Source of the DNA: an uncultured Clostridia bacterium
GTDB lineage: Bacteria > Bacillota > Clostridia > Peptostreptococcales > Anaerovoracaceae
Direction of reading: 5' to 3'
Assembly (NCBI GenBank): GCA_934233735.1
Contig: CAKQGQ010000019.1
Span: forward strand, 1-41,672
Length of the DNA stretch: 41,672 nucleotides
Of the stretch, positions 1 through 7,923 are shown piece after piece. A program made the position numbers and the translations under genes. Every line of letters begins with the position of its first letter. Position 1 is the first letter of the stretch. The notes below the pieces were generated by a model, which saw only the letters and a list, made by a program, of their open reading frames with translations, was not told where the DNA came from and did no database searches.

Positions 1-3000
1 AACATTTCGGCAAATTTGGATTTAACCTTCTCAGATTGCTCGCTGATTATTGCTTGCTCATCAGTAATTTTCTTATCAATAGCTTCGATTTCATCTACTA
101 CTTTCTGTTGATCTGCCACAGAAGGAATTTGAATAACCAAATTAGAAATTCTCTGTGTAGATGCTCTGTGGCTACGTGAAAATCTTTCAAATTCACCCTC
201 TACCTGCAGTGCTAATGCCATATATTTAGGTATAATGTCATCTGTTTTTATGCGTAAAACACCACAATGGTCAGTCGGATAGAATGGTTTGTTGGCAGGT
301 ATAATATTTACCATCCAATCACCATCAATTCCCCACAGAATAGAAGGTACAGAAAAATCAGTGATATTCTGCTTATCAATTCTTCCAAACTCCTCAAATA
401 CATTTGCACTATATATAGGAATACTGCCATTCTCAACTACTTCGTCTGAAAGAACACGATTTCCTATACTTAATTCAAAGGTGTTTTTATCGGATAATCT
501 GTAATTTTTAAGCCCCGGAATATCTTTAAGCACTCTTGTCGGAGTGGTTTTGATAGACTTATTAAATGTAGTTCCGGAAAAATCAAGCATATCCTGTAAT
601 CTCAAACGATAATAGTAGGTATCCAATTCTTCGACATCAAACTCATCTCCACCAGAAAAAGCATTCCTGATTAGCCCTGCGATTGAATCATTGCTCCTAC
701 GGTCGGACGCATTATATAGGCATCCTCCAGCCTTTAGTATCTGTATTCCTTCTTGTCCTTTTCTATTACTCCATTTATATCCTAGAAATTTCTCTTGTTC
801 TTTATTTTCATCCGGAGCAGAAATTATCAATGTATCTTGGTTGTAAACTAGTGAATAATAGAATAATTTTTCTTGCTCAACCGAAAAAGCATATTCGTAA
901 AATTTCTGATTAAACCATTTTTTCTGTTCTGAATTAGATAGTTTTTGGAAATTTTTCTGCTTATTTTTCTTAGCATATTCTGTTGAGTTCACAAATTCAT
1001 TATAGTGTTGTCCGAAATAATTATCATTTATCCAAAAATCAAAATCTTCGTTTTTGGATAAAAATTTGCTGTAAATTTCCTTTTTTACACCTGTTTTCTT
1101 CAAATATCCTCTCAAAATGAATTCATCTTCCCATCCATCTATATCCGCTTTAGAAAGTATAGCTTCAACACTATCAATAACCATATCTGTGCGTTTGGGT
1201 GGTTCATTGAATTTTTGCAAGAAAAGAATGACCGTGTTTGTCCCAGTGGCACCGAAGGTTTTGCTTCCCAAGGTTGCAATGGTTATAATATTAAAATTTT
1301 TTAGAAGGGATTCTCGTGCTGTAATAAAACTTTCGTTCTCTTTGTTTAAAATACTGCTTGGAAGAATCACTGCAGCAACGCCATTCGGCTTTAGCAATTG
1401 TGATATTCTTTCCACAAACAACGTTTCAATTTCTGAACCGTCATTTGAGATCTTATCTAAAATGTCTAACTGATTGTTCGTTAATTTCAAATGAGGCTTG
1501 AATGCCTTTACCGAATATGGAGGATTTGCTACAAGAATATCAAATGATTTAGGTGTTATCTCTTTATCCGGATAGTTTTCAAGCCCATCACCAAAAATTA
1601 TATTTCCATCTCCTGCACCATGCATAAATAGTGAAATTTTAGAAACTCTCGCTAATCTATAATCTTTTTCGATGCCGAATATTTTTTTCTCTACCCATTG
1701 GTTAGAAGTTTTCGTACTACTATTTATTGCATTTGCACAAACTTCTATTGCCTCAAATCCTTCTGTTAAGAAATGTCCTGCTCCGCAGGCATAATCTATA
1801 ACCTTGGGATATTCGATTCCATCAGCTTTTGTCATTATTTGTCCTAAAGGAAGGCTGTCCCATATAAAGCGTGTAATAGGAGTAGGAGTGAAAAATTGAC
1901 CTTCATTCTGTTTAAATCCCTTATTCAGCAATTGCTCAAACAAATCACCAAGCATCTGCACATCGGCAGAACCGATTATTCTATAGTCCTGAAAGAGCTG
2001 CACTACCTCAACTAATATTTTACCATTTTGATAAAATAGTTCTTCATTATGAACATCTTTAAAAGCGAAATCATTATTTGTATAGAATTTGAGTATACGA
2101 AGTGTATTCCGCAATTCTTCAATCATCTTTACTCTTTTTTGTTTCGTGTATTGTTTTACAAGGTTTTCTGCATAATCATCAGACACATAGAAAATCTCTT
2201 CACGCATGAATTTCTCCATGCCTTCCTTATGAAGCCTTTGCAGTCTATCTTGGAGAGATTCATATGTATCAGTGCCAACTTTATATTGAAATTCAACAAT
2301 ATCATTATCTGTTTTTTGTATTTCATCCACTAACTTACAGATAAATAAAGCTATCAACCGATTGAATGCATTCTCTTTATCAGAAACATTATTATGACGC
2401 AGAATCTCTTCAAAACGATTTACTATCTTGTCGTTTTCAGAGAAGTCCTTTAAATCTTTTTTTCTAAGCGGTTGCACCCCGATATCATAAGCGACCGAAT
2501 CATCTCTGAAAATAATGTCGCCACTAAGTCTTTGTTCATATGTTTCTTTCCACGTTTCATAAAGTTCTGAAACCGTGTGAGCATTTTTATAAAGGAAAAT
2601 CGTGGTATCCTTTTTGGAAAGATTTAAAATATTCTCATCATCTGAGCAGTCGATACTGTCGGTGGTATATTCGATTTCATTATTACTATTAATATTTGAT
2701 GCATATAAGGATAGCCATCTGCAACCACGTTCTTGCTGCCAGTAGGAGAATAATTGTCCACCATCAGAAAGAATATTTTTCATTTCTTTGGTATATTCAG
2801 AACCATATGTCTTACATTCAACTATGAATAGCATTTTCCCATTTTGATCAGATACGCAAATATCGGCTCGACCACTTTTTTGTTCATGACCAAGTGTCCA
2901 AGTACGTTCAAGTTCAATATTCTCAGGTCTATACCCTTTATCAAGAAGCCTATTAATACATTCTAATACAACAAAATTTTCCGGTTCAGAAAAATTCGTT

Positions 3001-3176
3001 GTAGTTGCTATATTAACTTTAAACCCTTTATCTTCAGGATAAATTATCTTTTCATTTCTAAAATCCACAACAATAGAGCAATCAGAAAGAGGATAGCTTT
3101 TTTCATATTTATCGTTAGAAGTATCACTAAAACCAGATGAGCTTAACATATTCTTAAAATTAGATTTTGTTATCAT
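1..3176 (-). CDS. Single-chain restriction-modification protein (nuclease + N6-adenine methylase + specificity domain), C-terminus cut by window
   Basis: The minus-strand frame is open from an ATG at 3176 (GGAGG about 9 nt upstream) to the left edge, at least 1058 codons. Near residues 102-122 it has a PD-(D/E)xK-type motif: GRADI with D105, then VECK with E120 and K122, as in HsdR N-terminal nucleases. A methylase domain follows, with GQFFTP, SAM motif I DYACGAGHF from D461, and motif IV NPPY at 551-554, which marks N6-adenine methylation. The visible end (about residues 990-1058) has IPSVADQQKVVDEIEAIDKK, the conserved element of type I specificity subunits and their coiled-coil spacer. Cleavage, methylation and recognition therefore seem joined in one chain, as in type IIG or IIB-like enzymes. 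The gene is far richer in AT than the metabolic genes to the right, which suggests transfer. The target sequence cannot be predicted. Confidence 0.88.
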   Translation of the reverse strand, partial: MITKSNFKNMLSSSGFSDTSNDKYEKSYPLSDCSIVVDFRNEKIIYPEDKGFKVNIATTTNFSEPENFVVLECINRLLDKGYRPENIELERTWTLGHEQKSGRADICVSDQNGKMLFIVECKTYGSEYTKEMKNILSDGGQLFSYWQQERGCRWLSLYASNINSNNEIEYTTDSIDCSDDENILNLSKKDTTIFLYKNAHTVSELYETWKETYEQRLSGDIIFRDDSVAYDIGVQPLRKKDLKDFSENDKIVNRFEEILRHNNVSDKENAFNRLIALFICKLVDEIQKTDNDIVEFQYKVGTDTYESLQDRLQRLHKEGMEKFMREEIFYVSDDYAENLVKQYTKQKRVKMIEELRNTLRILKFYTNNDFAFKDVHNEELFYQNGKILVEVVQLFQDYRIIGSADVQMLGDLFEQLLNKGFKQNEGQFFTPTPITRFIWDSLPLGQIMTKADGIEYPKVIDYACGAGHFLTEGFEAIEVCANAINSSTKTSNQWVEKKIFGIEKDYRLARVSKISLFMHGAGDGNIIFGDGLENYPDKEITPKSFDILVANPPYSVKAFKPHLKLTNNQLDILDKISNDGSEIETLFVERISQLLKPNGVAAVILPSSILNKENESFITARESLLKNFNIITIATLGSKTFGATGTNTVILFLQKFNEPPKRTDMVIDSVEAILSKADIDGWEDEFILRGYLKKTGVKKEIYSKFLSKNEDFDFWINDNYFGQHYNEFVNSTEYAKKNKQKNFQKLSNSEQKKWFNQKFYEYAFSVEQEKLFYYSLVYNQDTLIISAPDENKEQEKFLGYKWSNRKGQEGIQILKAGGCLYNASDRRSNDSIAGLIRNAFSGGDEFDVEELDTYYYRLRLQDMLDFSGTTFNKSIKTTPTRVLKDIPGLKNYRLSDKNTFELSIGNRVLSDEVVENGSIPIYSANVFEEFGRIDKQNITDFSVPSILWGIDGDWMVNIIPANKPFYPTDHCGVLRIKTDDIIPKYMALALQVEGEFERFSRSHRASTQRISNLVIQIPSVADQQKVVDEIEAIDKKITDEQAIISEQSEKVKSKFAEM

Positions 3177-3364
3177 TATTTATATCCTCCAACTTTATAG
3201 TTTATCCATGCTTCTTCCACTTCTTCATGAAGGAAGAGGCTTCTTTTCACAGTATGTTTTATATTCTTCATGACTTTAATTTTTGGTCTGACTTTTCCTG
3301 CCTCCCATCGCTTAACGGTCGATGTAACACCAACAATCTCATGGATTTCGTGTACATCAACATA
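3176..3364 (-). pseudogene. Short HTH-like reading frame coupled to the restriction gene; no usable start codon
   Basis: A 62-codon minus-strand frame includes EIVGVTSTVKRWEAGKVRPK, which looks like a MerR/excisionase or Cro-type helix-turn-helix. It ends in TAA at 3178-3176, overlapping the ATG of the restriction gene by one base (TAATG), as in translationally coupled pairs. The frame has no ATG, GTG or TTG before the middle of the domain. It is closed upstream by TAA TAG, and the promoter -10 box is only 6 nt before the first open codon. An ATG at about 3366 lies in another frame and gives only about 31 residues. It could be the decayed or frameshifted remnant of a controller-type regulator, or a gene with an unusual start. 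No function is assigned. Confidence 0.45.
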
Positions 3365-3369
3365 GTGCT

Positions 3370-3378
3370 ATTATACCA
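3370..3378 (-). promoter_or_regulatory. Extended -10 promoter for the restriction gene
   Basis: On the minus strand TGGTATAAT is a consensus extended -10 (TGnTATAAT). No good -35 box is seen at 17 nt. Transcription would start near 3363. Between this site and the promoter of the TPR operon (about 3380-3575) I see no gene. Confidence 0.55.
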
Positions 3379-3514
3379 AATAAGTTTAATTTTTTCCAGT
3401 GTTTGTCTTCCGGTTACATTGGCTTGGAGAGATTTTTTATTCCAGTATTCGAATTCACAAATTTCCTTAGAGGGGAAATGGAGAGGTACGAAAATGAAAA
3501 ACTATGGTTACATG

Positions 3515-3524
3515 ATACACTTAG
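3515..3524. promoter_or_regulatory. Possible half-site of the GTAACA...ACACTTAG element
   Basis: ATACACTTAG, preceded by GGTTACATG, resembles the inner part of the elements found at 9219 and 10916. It lies about 85-90 bp upstream of the sigma-54 promoter at 3605, where an enhancer site would be expected. The match is short and may be chance. Confidence 0.25.
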
Positions 3525-3575
3525 TTCAGATATCTAAAATGAGGGCATTTTTTCTTTATTAATGCAGAAAAATCA

Positions 3576-3620
3576 TGGACACCAAGCGAAAAAGTTGTAT
3601 AATGTTGGCATGAGATTTGC
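3576..3620 (+). promoter_or_regulatory. Overlapping sigma-70 and sigma-54 promoters of the TPR/DUF4037/DUF4125 operon
   Basis: A sigma-54 site TTGGCATGAGATTTGC (3605-3620) has GG at 3607-3608 and GC at 3619-3620, the required 12-nt spacing, and is nearly identical to the sites before the GRE genes. It would start RNA near 3632, leaving a very short leader with the ribosome site at its 5' end. A sigma-70 pair overlaps it: TGGACA (3576-3581), 16 nt, TATAAT (3598-3603). Which one is used cannot be decided from sequence. Confidence 0.6.
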
Positions 3621-3650
3621 TTATATATAAGCAGGAGGTGGAAGTACACT

Positions 3651-4457
3651 ATGAATATAGAAAATTTTTACTCAACTTTAGATAATTTTTTCATGGAAAA
3701 GAAAATTGACAAAGCAGAATTGTTTCTAAAAGATACACTGAGCGAGGCGGAAGCGGCAGAAGATTTCGGACTTATCATCGCAGCCTGCAATGAACTCGGC
3801 GGGCTGTACCGTGTTCTTTCGCGCTATGACGAGGGAATGCCTCTGTATGAAAAGGCTTTGGAAAGCCTCAGAAGAATCGGAGAAGCGGAGAGCGAAAATT
3901 ATGCAACGACGCTGATAAATTATGCTACAATTCTGAGCATGAGCGGAAGACAGGAAGAGGCGCTTGATAAATATAAGGAAGTCGTAAAGATTTTGCAGTC
4001 ACACGGCGCAGAAGGTGACTATCGCATGGCGGCGCTGTATAATAATATGAGCGGACTTTATCAGGCAAGGGGCGACTATAATGCGGCAGCGGCATACTTG
4101 CACAAAGCCCTGCTGATTTTAAAGAATCTGACAGACAGCCAGACGGAGAAGGCCATCAGCTGCAGCAATCTTGCGAGCATTTATATTCTGCTTGAAAACA
4201 TGGCGGATGCAGAAAATTATGCAAAAAAGGCAGTTGAAATCTTTCGTACGGAGGTTGGTGAAGAGGATGTTCACTACTCTGCAGCCCTTTGCACATTGGG
4301 CGAGGTCTACTTCGCAAAAGGCGAATACACGCAGGCAGAAGAACTGTTTTCCGAGGCTCTGCACTTGATTGCCCGTGATTACGGCACAGAAAATGACAGC
4401 TATAAAGTGGTAGAAAAGAATCTGAATTTATCCAGAGAAAAAAACGGAGGCAAGTAA
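3651..4457 (+). CDS. Tetratricopeptide repeat protein
   Basis: 268 residues with about five TPR units between residues 43 and 245, for example NNMSGLYQARGDYNAAAAYL and TLGEVYFAKGEYTQAEELF, each with the usual small and aromatic helix positions. No signal peptide or membrane segment is seen, so it is probably a cytoplasmic scaffold. The ATG at 3651 has AGGAGGTG 10 nt upstream. It is the first gene of a tight operon (4-nt gap to the next gene). TPR proteins bind other proteins, and the likely partners are the products of the two following genes. The substrate or pathway is not identified. The sigma-54 promoter in front suggests a link with the GRE module downstream. Confidence 0.85.
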   Translation: MNIENFYSTLDNFFMEKKIDKAELFLKDTLSEAEAAEDFGLIIAACNELGGLYRVLSRYDEGMPLYEKALESLRRIGEAESENYATTLINYATILSMSGRQEEALDKYKEVVKILQSHGAEGDYRMAALYNNMSGLYQARGDYNAAAAYLHKALLILKNLTDSQTEKAISCSNLASIYILLENMADAENYAKKAVEIFRTEVGEEDVHYSAALCTLGEVYFAKGEYTQAEELFSEALHLIARDYGTENDSYKVVEKNLNLSREKNGGK

Positions 4458-4461
4458 GACT

Positions 4462-5415
4462 ATGCAAGGAATGGAAATTGCGGAAAAGTATTATGAACAG
4501 TACGGCTTACCGATGCTTCGGGAAATTTGTCCGGAACTTGAAGAAAGAGTGGCGTTCGGGCTTGCCGGAGAGGGCTCACAATGCTTCGGCTATGACGATG
4601 AAATTTCTCGTGACCACGATTTCGGACCGGGATTTTGCATTTGGCTTTTTGAAGAGGACTTTGCGCATTATGGAGACAAACTGCAGGCGGCATATGAAGC
4701 GCTGCCAAAAGAATTTATGGAGCTTTCGACCGACAATATACAGGATAAAAGCCGTGTCGGCGCGATGACGATTGACGAGTTTTTCTTTAAGTATTTAGGC
4801 CTTTCCAAGCCTCCGAAGACAAACCGTGAATGGCTGTTTTTAAAGGAGACAAGCCTTGCGCTTTGTACGAACGGAAAGGTGTTCAAAGACGATACAGGCA
4901 GATTTACGGCTTTTCGCAGGGAACTTCTTGCATTTTATCCGGAAGACATTTTGCGTAAGAAGATTGCAGCCAGAGCCGCAGTCATGTCGCAGGCAGGGCA
5001 GTATAATCTGCTCCGCTGTCTGGACAGAAACGACCGCATTGCAGCTATACTTGCCCTCGCAAAGTTCATTGAAGCATCCATGTCGATGGTATATTTGTTG
5101 AACAGACATTATATGCCATTCTATAAATGGGCGTATCATGGAATGCAGGACTTGCCGGAAATGCAGCCGGTTATTCAGAAGATCGGAGAACTCGGCATGC
5201 TTTTTGACGGAATCGGTACAGACTGCGCAGCTGTTAGGAAGAAAGCGTATGAACTTACGGAGTGTATTTGTGAGGGCACGGCGCGTGAATTGAATAAGCA
5301 GGGGTTCTCGCATTGCAACAGTGCTTTTCTGCAGGATCATTTAGGTGAAATCATGGAAGAAATCTGTGACCCACAGATTCGCGCACTTCCCCCGATTTAT
5401 GACTATGGATTTTAA
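4462..5415 (+). CDS. DUF4037-type nucleotidyltransferase-like protein
   Basis: 317 residues. The N-terminal part has LAGEGSQCFGYDDEISRDHD at about residues 34-53. This is a GS...DxD arrangement (G38-S39, D51, D53) like the catalytic core of polymerase-beta-type nucleotidyltransferases, followed by HDFGPGF, typical of the DUF4037 family. The C-terminal part is helical and unassigned. It could transfer a nucleotide to a small molecule or protein, but no member function is known to me. The ATG at 4462 has GGAGG 11 nt upstream, and an alternative ATG lies at 4471. It sits 4 nt after the TPR gene and overlaps an ATG of the next region (TAATG at 5413-5417), so the three genes are surely co-transcribed. 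Confidence 0.8.
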   Translation: MQGMEIAEKYYEQYGLPMLREICPELEERVAFGLAGEGSQCFGYDDEISRDHDFGPGFCIWLFEEDFAHYGDKLQAAYEALPKEFMELSTDNIQDKSRVGAMTIDEFFFKYLGLSKPPKTNREWLFLKETSLALCTNGKVFKDDTGRFTAFRRELLAFYPEDILRKKIAARAAVMSQAGQYNLLRCLDRNDRIAAILALAKFIEASMSMVYLLNRHYMPFYKWAYHGMQDLPEMQPVIQKIGELGMLFDGIGTDCAAVRKKAYELTECICEGTARELNKQGFSHCNSAFLQDHLGEIMEEICDPQIRALPPIYDYGF

Positions 5416-5453
5416 TGTTGTGTAAAAGGCGGAAAAGAGGAGCAGAAAATACA

Positions 5454-6065
5454 ATGGAAAAGAAAGAGAAAATCAATGAGATTATCGAAATTGAATGGAA
5501 TATGTTTCAGGATGTGCAGAACATCGGTGGCCGCGCTTCTTGTCAGGATGATAAGGAAACCTTCGTAATCATGCGCACAAGCCAGTTTGAAAACTGGACG
5601 GAAGTGCTTCTGGACGCATATCTGTCTTACATAGAAAATGCAGAGCGCGAGGGACGCAATCTCATCGCTGAAAAGTACGGACGGATGATGAAATATACGG
5701 AGCCGCAATACTATGAAGAACAGATTAAGCCGTATATTCCGGCGCTTTCTGCGCACGCAGAGCAGATGATTGAAGAGGTGATTACGATTATCGTTCCGTG
5801 GGAAGCGGAATTTGCAAAGCGTTATCCGAAACTCGGAAGAGCCAGCCGGCCGGTTACCGCGGAGGGAGACGCGAGCGGGTTTACTTCGATGGAAACCTAT
5901 GCGCGCGGCGAGCTTGGCACCTATTCGGAAGAACTTCTTGCGATGTATCTGGATTATATGAAGAGGCTCAAAGAAGAGGGAAAATCCATATCGGTTATGG
6001 ATCGCGAAGTTATGACAAAGCTCTATGGATATGACTCCATAGAAGCGGCGGAAAACAGCCTATAA
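5454..6065 (+). CDS. DUF4125 family protein
   Basis: 203 residues when started at ATG 5454 (AGAGGAG 11 nt upstream), which gives the family-like start MEKKEKINEIIEIEWNMF. A 39-nt longer frame starts at 5415 and overlaps the previous stop, but it begins with a basic stretch and no ribosome site, so I did not use it. The protein is soluble, acidic and helical. Conserved-looking stretches include NIGGRASCQDDKETFVIMR and the repeated pattern E(E/V)LL(A/D)AYL(S/D)Y. I recognise it as DUF4125, which has no known function. It is the last gene of the TPR/DUF4037/DUF4125 operon. Confidence 0.75.
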   Translation: MEKKEKINEIIEIEWNMFQDVQNIGGRASCQDDKETFVIMRTSQFENWTEVLLDAYLSYIENAEREGRNLIAEKYGRMMKYTEPQYYEEQIKPYIPALSAHAEQMIEEVITIIVPWEAEFAKRYPKLGRASRPVTAEGDASGFTSMETYARGELGTYSEELLAMYLDYMKRLKEEGKSISVMDREVMTKLYGYDSIEAAENSL

Positions 6066-6092
6066 AAAAATGGGACTGCAGAACGCAGTCCC
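6064..6092 (-). terminator. Intrinsic terminator of the predicted small RNA
   Basis: On the minus strand GGGACTGC (6092-6085), a 5-nt loop and GCAGTCCC (6079-6072) are followed by A and a run of seven T. On the plus strand no T run follows, so it is directional. Confidence 0.7.
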
Positions 6093-6240
6093 GGAAGGCA
6101 TTTATATAAACTCGGATGAGTTTGGTTTCGGTGATTGACACGCGGCAGGGTCTCACACAAAAGCTGCCGCGTGCATTGTCTAGGAGAACTATCGGTGAAA
6201 AGAAACATTTGACAGTATGTCTATGTCTTATCCTTCAACT
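6064..6240 (-). ncRNA. Predicted 177-nt small RNA with its own promoter and terminator
   Basis: A near-consensus minus-strand promoter (TTGACA at 6275-6270, 17 nt, TATACT at 6252-6247) would start RNA near 6240. A terminator ends it at 6064. In between no plausible protein with a ribosome site is seen. The RNA can fold a 10-bp GC-rich stem, CACGCGGCAG (6139-6148) with CTGCCGCGTG (6164-6173), with a 15-nt loop, and a small ACTC/GAGT hairpin at 6112-6123. An unpaired UUCUCCU stretch (6188-6182) is complementary to AGGAGAA ribosome sites. It matches no riboswitch, tmRNA or SRP RNA that I recognise. The length is near that of 6S RNA, but no clear 6S rod was found. It lies opposite the 3' end of the DUF4125 operon. 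Confidence 0.5.
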
Positions 6241-6246
6241 GTGTTT

Positions 6247-6275
6247 AGTATAGCACATAAAAAATCTGTTGTCAA
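6247..6275 (-). promoter_or_regulatory. Sigma-70 promoter of the small RNA
   Basis: TTGACA (6275-6270), a 17-nt spacer and TATACT (6252-6247). The -35 box is separated by exactly 10 nt from the operator at 6286-6296, the same spacing as at the GlmL/mutase promoter. Confidence 0.65.
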
Positions 6276-6306
6276 GCATTATCTGTTGTCTGACAACAGA
6301 TTTTTT
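6259..6306. terminator. Bidirectional hairpin overlapping the small-RNA promoter
   Basis: A perfect 15-bp inverted repeat, from AAAAAATCTGTTGTC (6259-6273) to its complement at 6292-6306 with an 18-nt loop, has A/T tracts on both sides. It could terminate the sigma-54 activator gene (minus) and the DUF4125 operon (plus). Its arms contain the half-sites of the GntR-type operator, so it may serve both purposes. Confidence 0.4.
6286..6296. promoter_or_regulatory. FadR-type operator TTGTCTGACAA
   Basis: This is the core of the 21-nt perfect inverted repeat at 6281-6301 around T6291. Another half-site, ATCTGTTGTC, lies at 6264-6273. The same TTGTC(A/T)GACAA palindrome occurs near 19350, 28832, 28854 and 28934. 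It fits operators of FadR-subfamily GntR regulators. Its centre is about 51 bp upstream of the small RNA start. Confidence 0.6.
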
Positions 6307-6324
6307 GACTTTTTTTCTTAGCCT

Positions 6325-7794
6325 TTATTCCTCGATGGAATACTTTTTCATCAATCGATAGATGGTCTGTCTGGTAACGCCTAAAAGATCAGCGGCTTTC
6401 GTTTTGTTACCATTTGCAAGCCTTAATGCCTCCTCTAAAAGCTCTCTATGAGATTTATATACCTCACGGAATCTGCTTTCAAGGGTATCTTCGTTTTCAG
6501 AAACCTCCGGTTCTTTTTCGCTCTTGTTTTCAGATTTAAAGGCGTAGCCTTTTGAATAAATCGCGGTTTCAAGGGTTTCTTTGTCAACAACATCCGTTTT
6601 CGATAAAACCGCAACTCTTTGAATTACATTTTTCAGCTCACGGATATTGCCCGGCCAAGTGTATTCCGAAAGACTTTTTTTCGCATCGCGGCTCAGCGTT
6701 TTTGGCTCTTCGCCGTTCACCTCTGCGGCCTGCACCAGAAAAGCTTCCGCTAAATCGACAACATCTTCCAGCCGATCACGAAGCGGCGGAATTTCAACGG
6801 TAAGAACCTGAAGCCGATAGTAAAGATCCTTTCGGAAAAGTCCCTCATCAATCATCTTTTGGAGGTCGCGGTTGGTTGCGGCGATGATGCGGACATTAAC
6901 CAGCGTCGGCGTGCTGCTTCCGATTCTGGTAACCTGATGTGTTTCCAAAACACGGAGAAGCTTTGACTGGAAGTGAAGCGGAAGCTCTCCGATTTCATCA
7001 AGGAAGAGGGTTCCGCCGTCTGCGAGCTCGAACTTTCCGATTTGACCGTTTTTCGAGGCCCCGGTAAAAGCGCCGCTGACATAGCCAAAAAGCTCGCTTT
7101 CTATCAGATTTTCAGGGAAGTTTGCACAGTTAATTGCGACAAACGGACCTTGCGCACGGTCGCTCTCATTGTGAACCGCCTGCGAGAACAGCTCCTTTCC
7201 GACGCCGCTTTCTCCGACGATCAGGAGGCTGTACGGGCTGGCAGAATATTCTTTTGCCTGCCGAATGGCGCTCTGCAGGGCCGGGCTGCTTCCTATAATC
7301 GAATCGAAGGTATATTCAGCCGTCAGACCCATAATTTTCTTTGTCGAAGTAAGACTGAGCTGCTGGGTTGTGGAAATTTCAATCATTCCCTGAACATGAC
7401 CGGCGATGTCTTTAATCGGGTACATGTTATAGGATACAAGCTGCATGCTGTTGGAGGAGGATTCAGCCGTAATCGCAACTTCCCAGTCCAGCATTTTCTT
7501 TCCCGTACGCAGTACATCGAGCATTTTCGGGCGATTTGAATCCGTTTTCATCGCATGAATTTTAATCCCGGACAGTTTTGTAATGTCCAGAATATTCATG
7601 CCGAGGACAGATTTCAAATCCTTTAGATGCATGCTTTTCAGATAGGCAGCGTTGCCGTAGAGCAGGCAGGCGTTTTTGTCGTAAATAGAAACTGCATTAT
7701 CCGTCGAATCAAAGGCATCCAAAAGAAACGCCAGCTTGCGGATTTCTTCGTCAGGATTGTTTGTGATTTCTGATAGGATTTCTGATGCTTTCAT
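6325..7794 (-). CDS. Sigma-54-dependent transcriptional activator with PAS domain
   Basis: 489 residues from the ATG at 7794, chosen because GGGGGA lies 7 nt upstream. A longer frame to 7896 has no ribosome site and an odd aromatic-rich start. An N-terminal PAS-like sensor (about residues 20-150) is followed by an AAA+ domain with GESGVGKE (Walker A, 194-201), the sigma-54 contact loop GAFTGA (241-246) and GGTLFLDEIGEL (Walker B). A Fis-type HTH (NKTKAADLLGVTRQTIYRLM) ends the protein. No response-regulator domain is present, so it probably senses a small ligand directly. It is transcribed in the same direction as the epimerase gene and lies beside three sigma-54 promoters, so it is the natural regulator of hydroxyproline use. 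Confidence 0.9.
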   Translation of the reverse strand: MKASEILSEITNNPDEEIRKLAFLLDAFDSTDNAVSIYDKNACLLYGNAAYLKSMHLKDLKSVLGMNILDITKLSGIKIHAMKTDSNRPKMLDVLRTGKKMLDWEVAITAESSSNSMQLVSYNMYPIKDIAGHVQGMIEISTTQQLSLTSTKKIMGLTAEYTFDSIIGSSPALQSAIRQAKEYSASPYSLLIVGESGVGKELFSQAVHNESDRAQGPFVAINCANFPENLIESELFGYVSGAFTGASKNGQIGKFELADGGTLFLDEIGELPLHFQSKLLRVLETHQVTRIGSSTPTLVNVRIIAATNRDLQKMIDEGLFRKDLYYRLQVLTVEIPPLRDRLEDVVDLAEAFLVQAAEVNGEEPKTLSRDAKKSLSEYTWPGNIRELKNVIQRVAVLSKTDVVDKETLETAIYSKGYAFKSENKSEKEPEVSENEDTLESRFREVYKSHRELLEEALRLANGNKTKAADLLGVTRQTIYRLMKKYSIEE

Positions 7795-7839
7795 ACAATT
7801 ATCCCCCATGGCTGTTTTATATAGATAATATTTGTCCTT

Positions 7840-7869
7840 ATAGTAACATAAAAAATACACATTTGGCAA
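7840..7869 (-). promoter_or_regulatory. Promoter of the sigma-54 activator gene with an embedded repeat element
   Basis: Minus strand: TTGCCA (7869-7864), 18 nt, TACTAT (7845-7840). The spacer contains a plus-strand copy of the GTAACA...AAATACACA element (7843-7859) also found at 9219 and 10916. If the activator binds it, it would repress its own gene. This is inference. Confidence 0.4.
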
Positions 7870-7923
7870 GATTTCTGTGATTTGCATCCGCCGCATGTGT
7901 ATCTTTCATATTCTGATGAAACT

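Noticed and set aside
267..2333. Several plus-strand frames of 60-118 residues
   Set aside because: They are opposite-strand shadows of the restriction-modification gene and lack ribosome sites and domains.
6023..6208. 61-residue minus-strand frame within the predicted small RNA
   Set aside because: It has no ribosome site, reads through the terminator stem into the opposite gene and resembles no protein.
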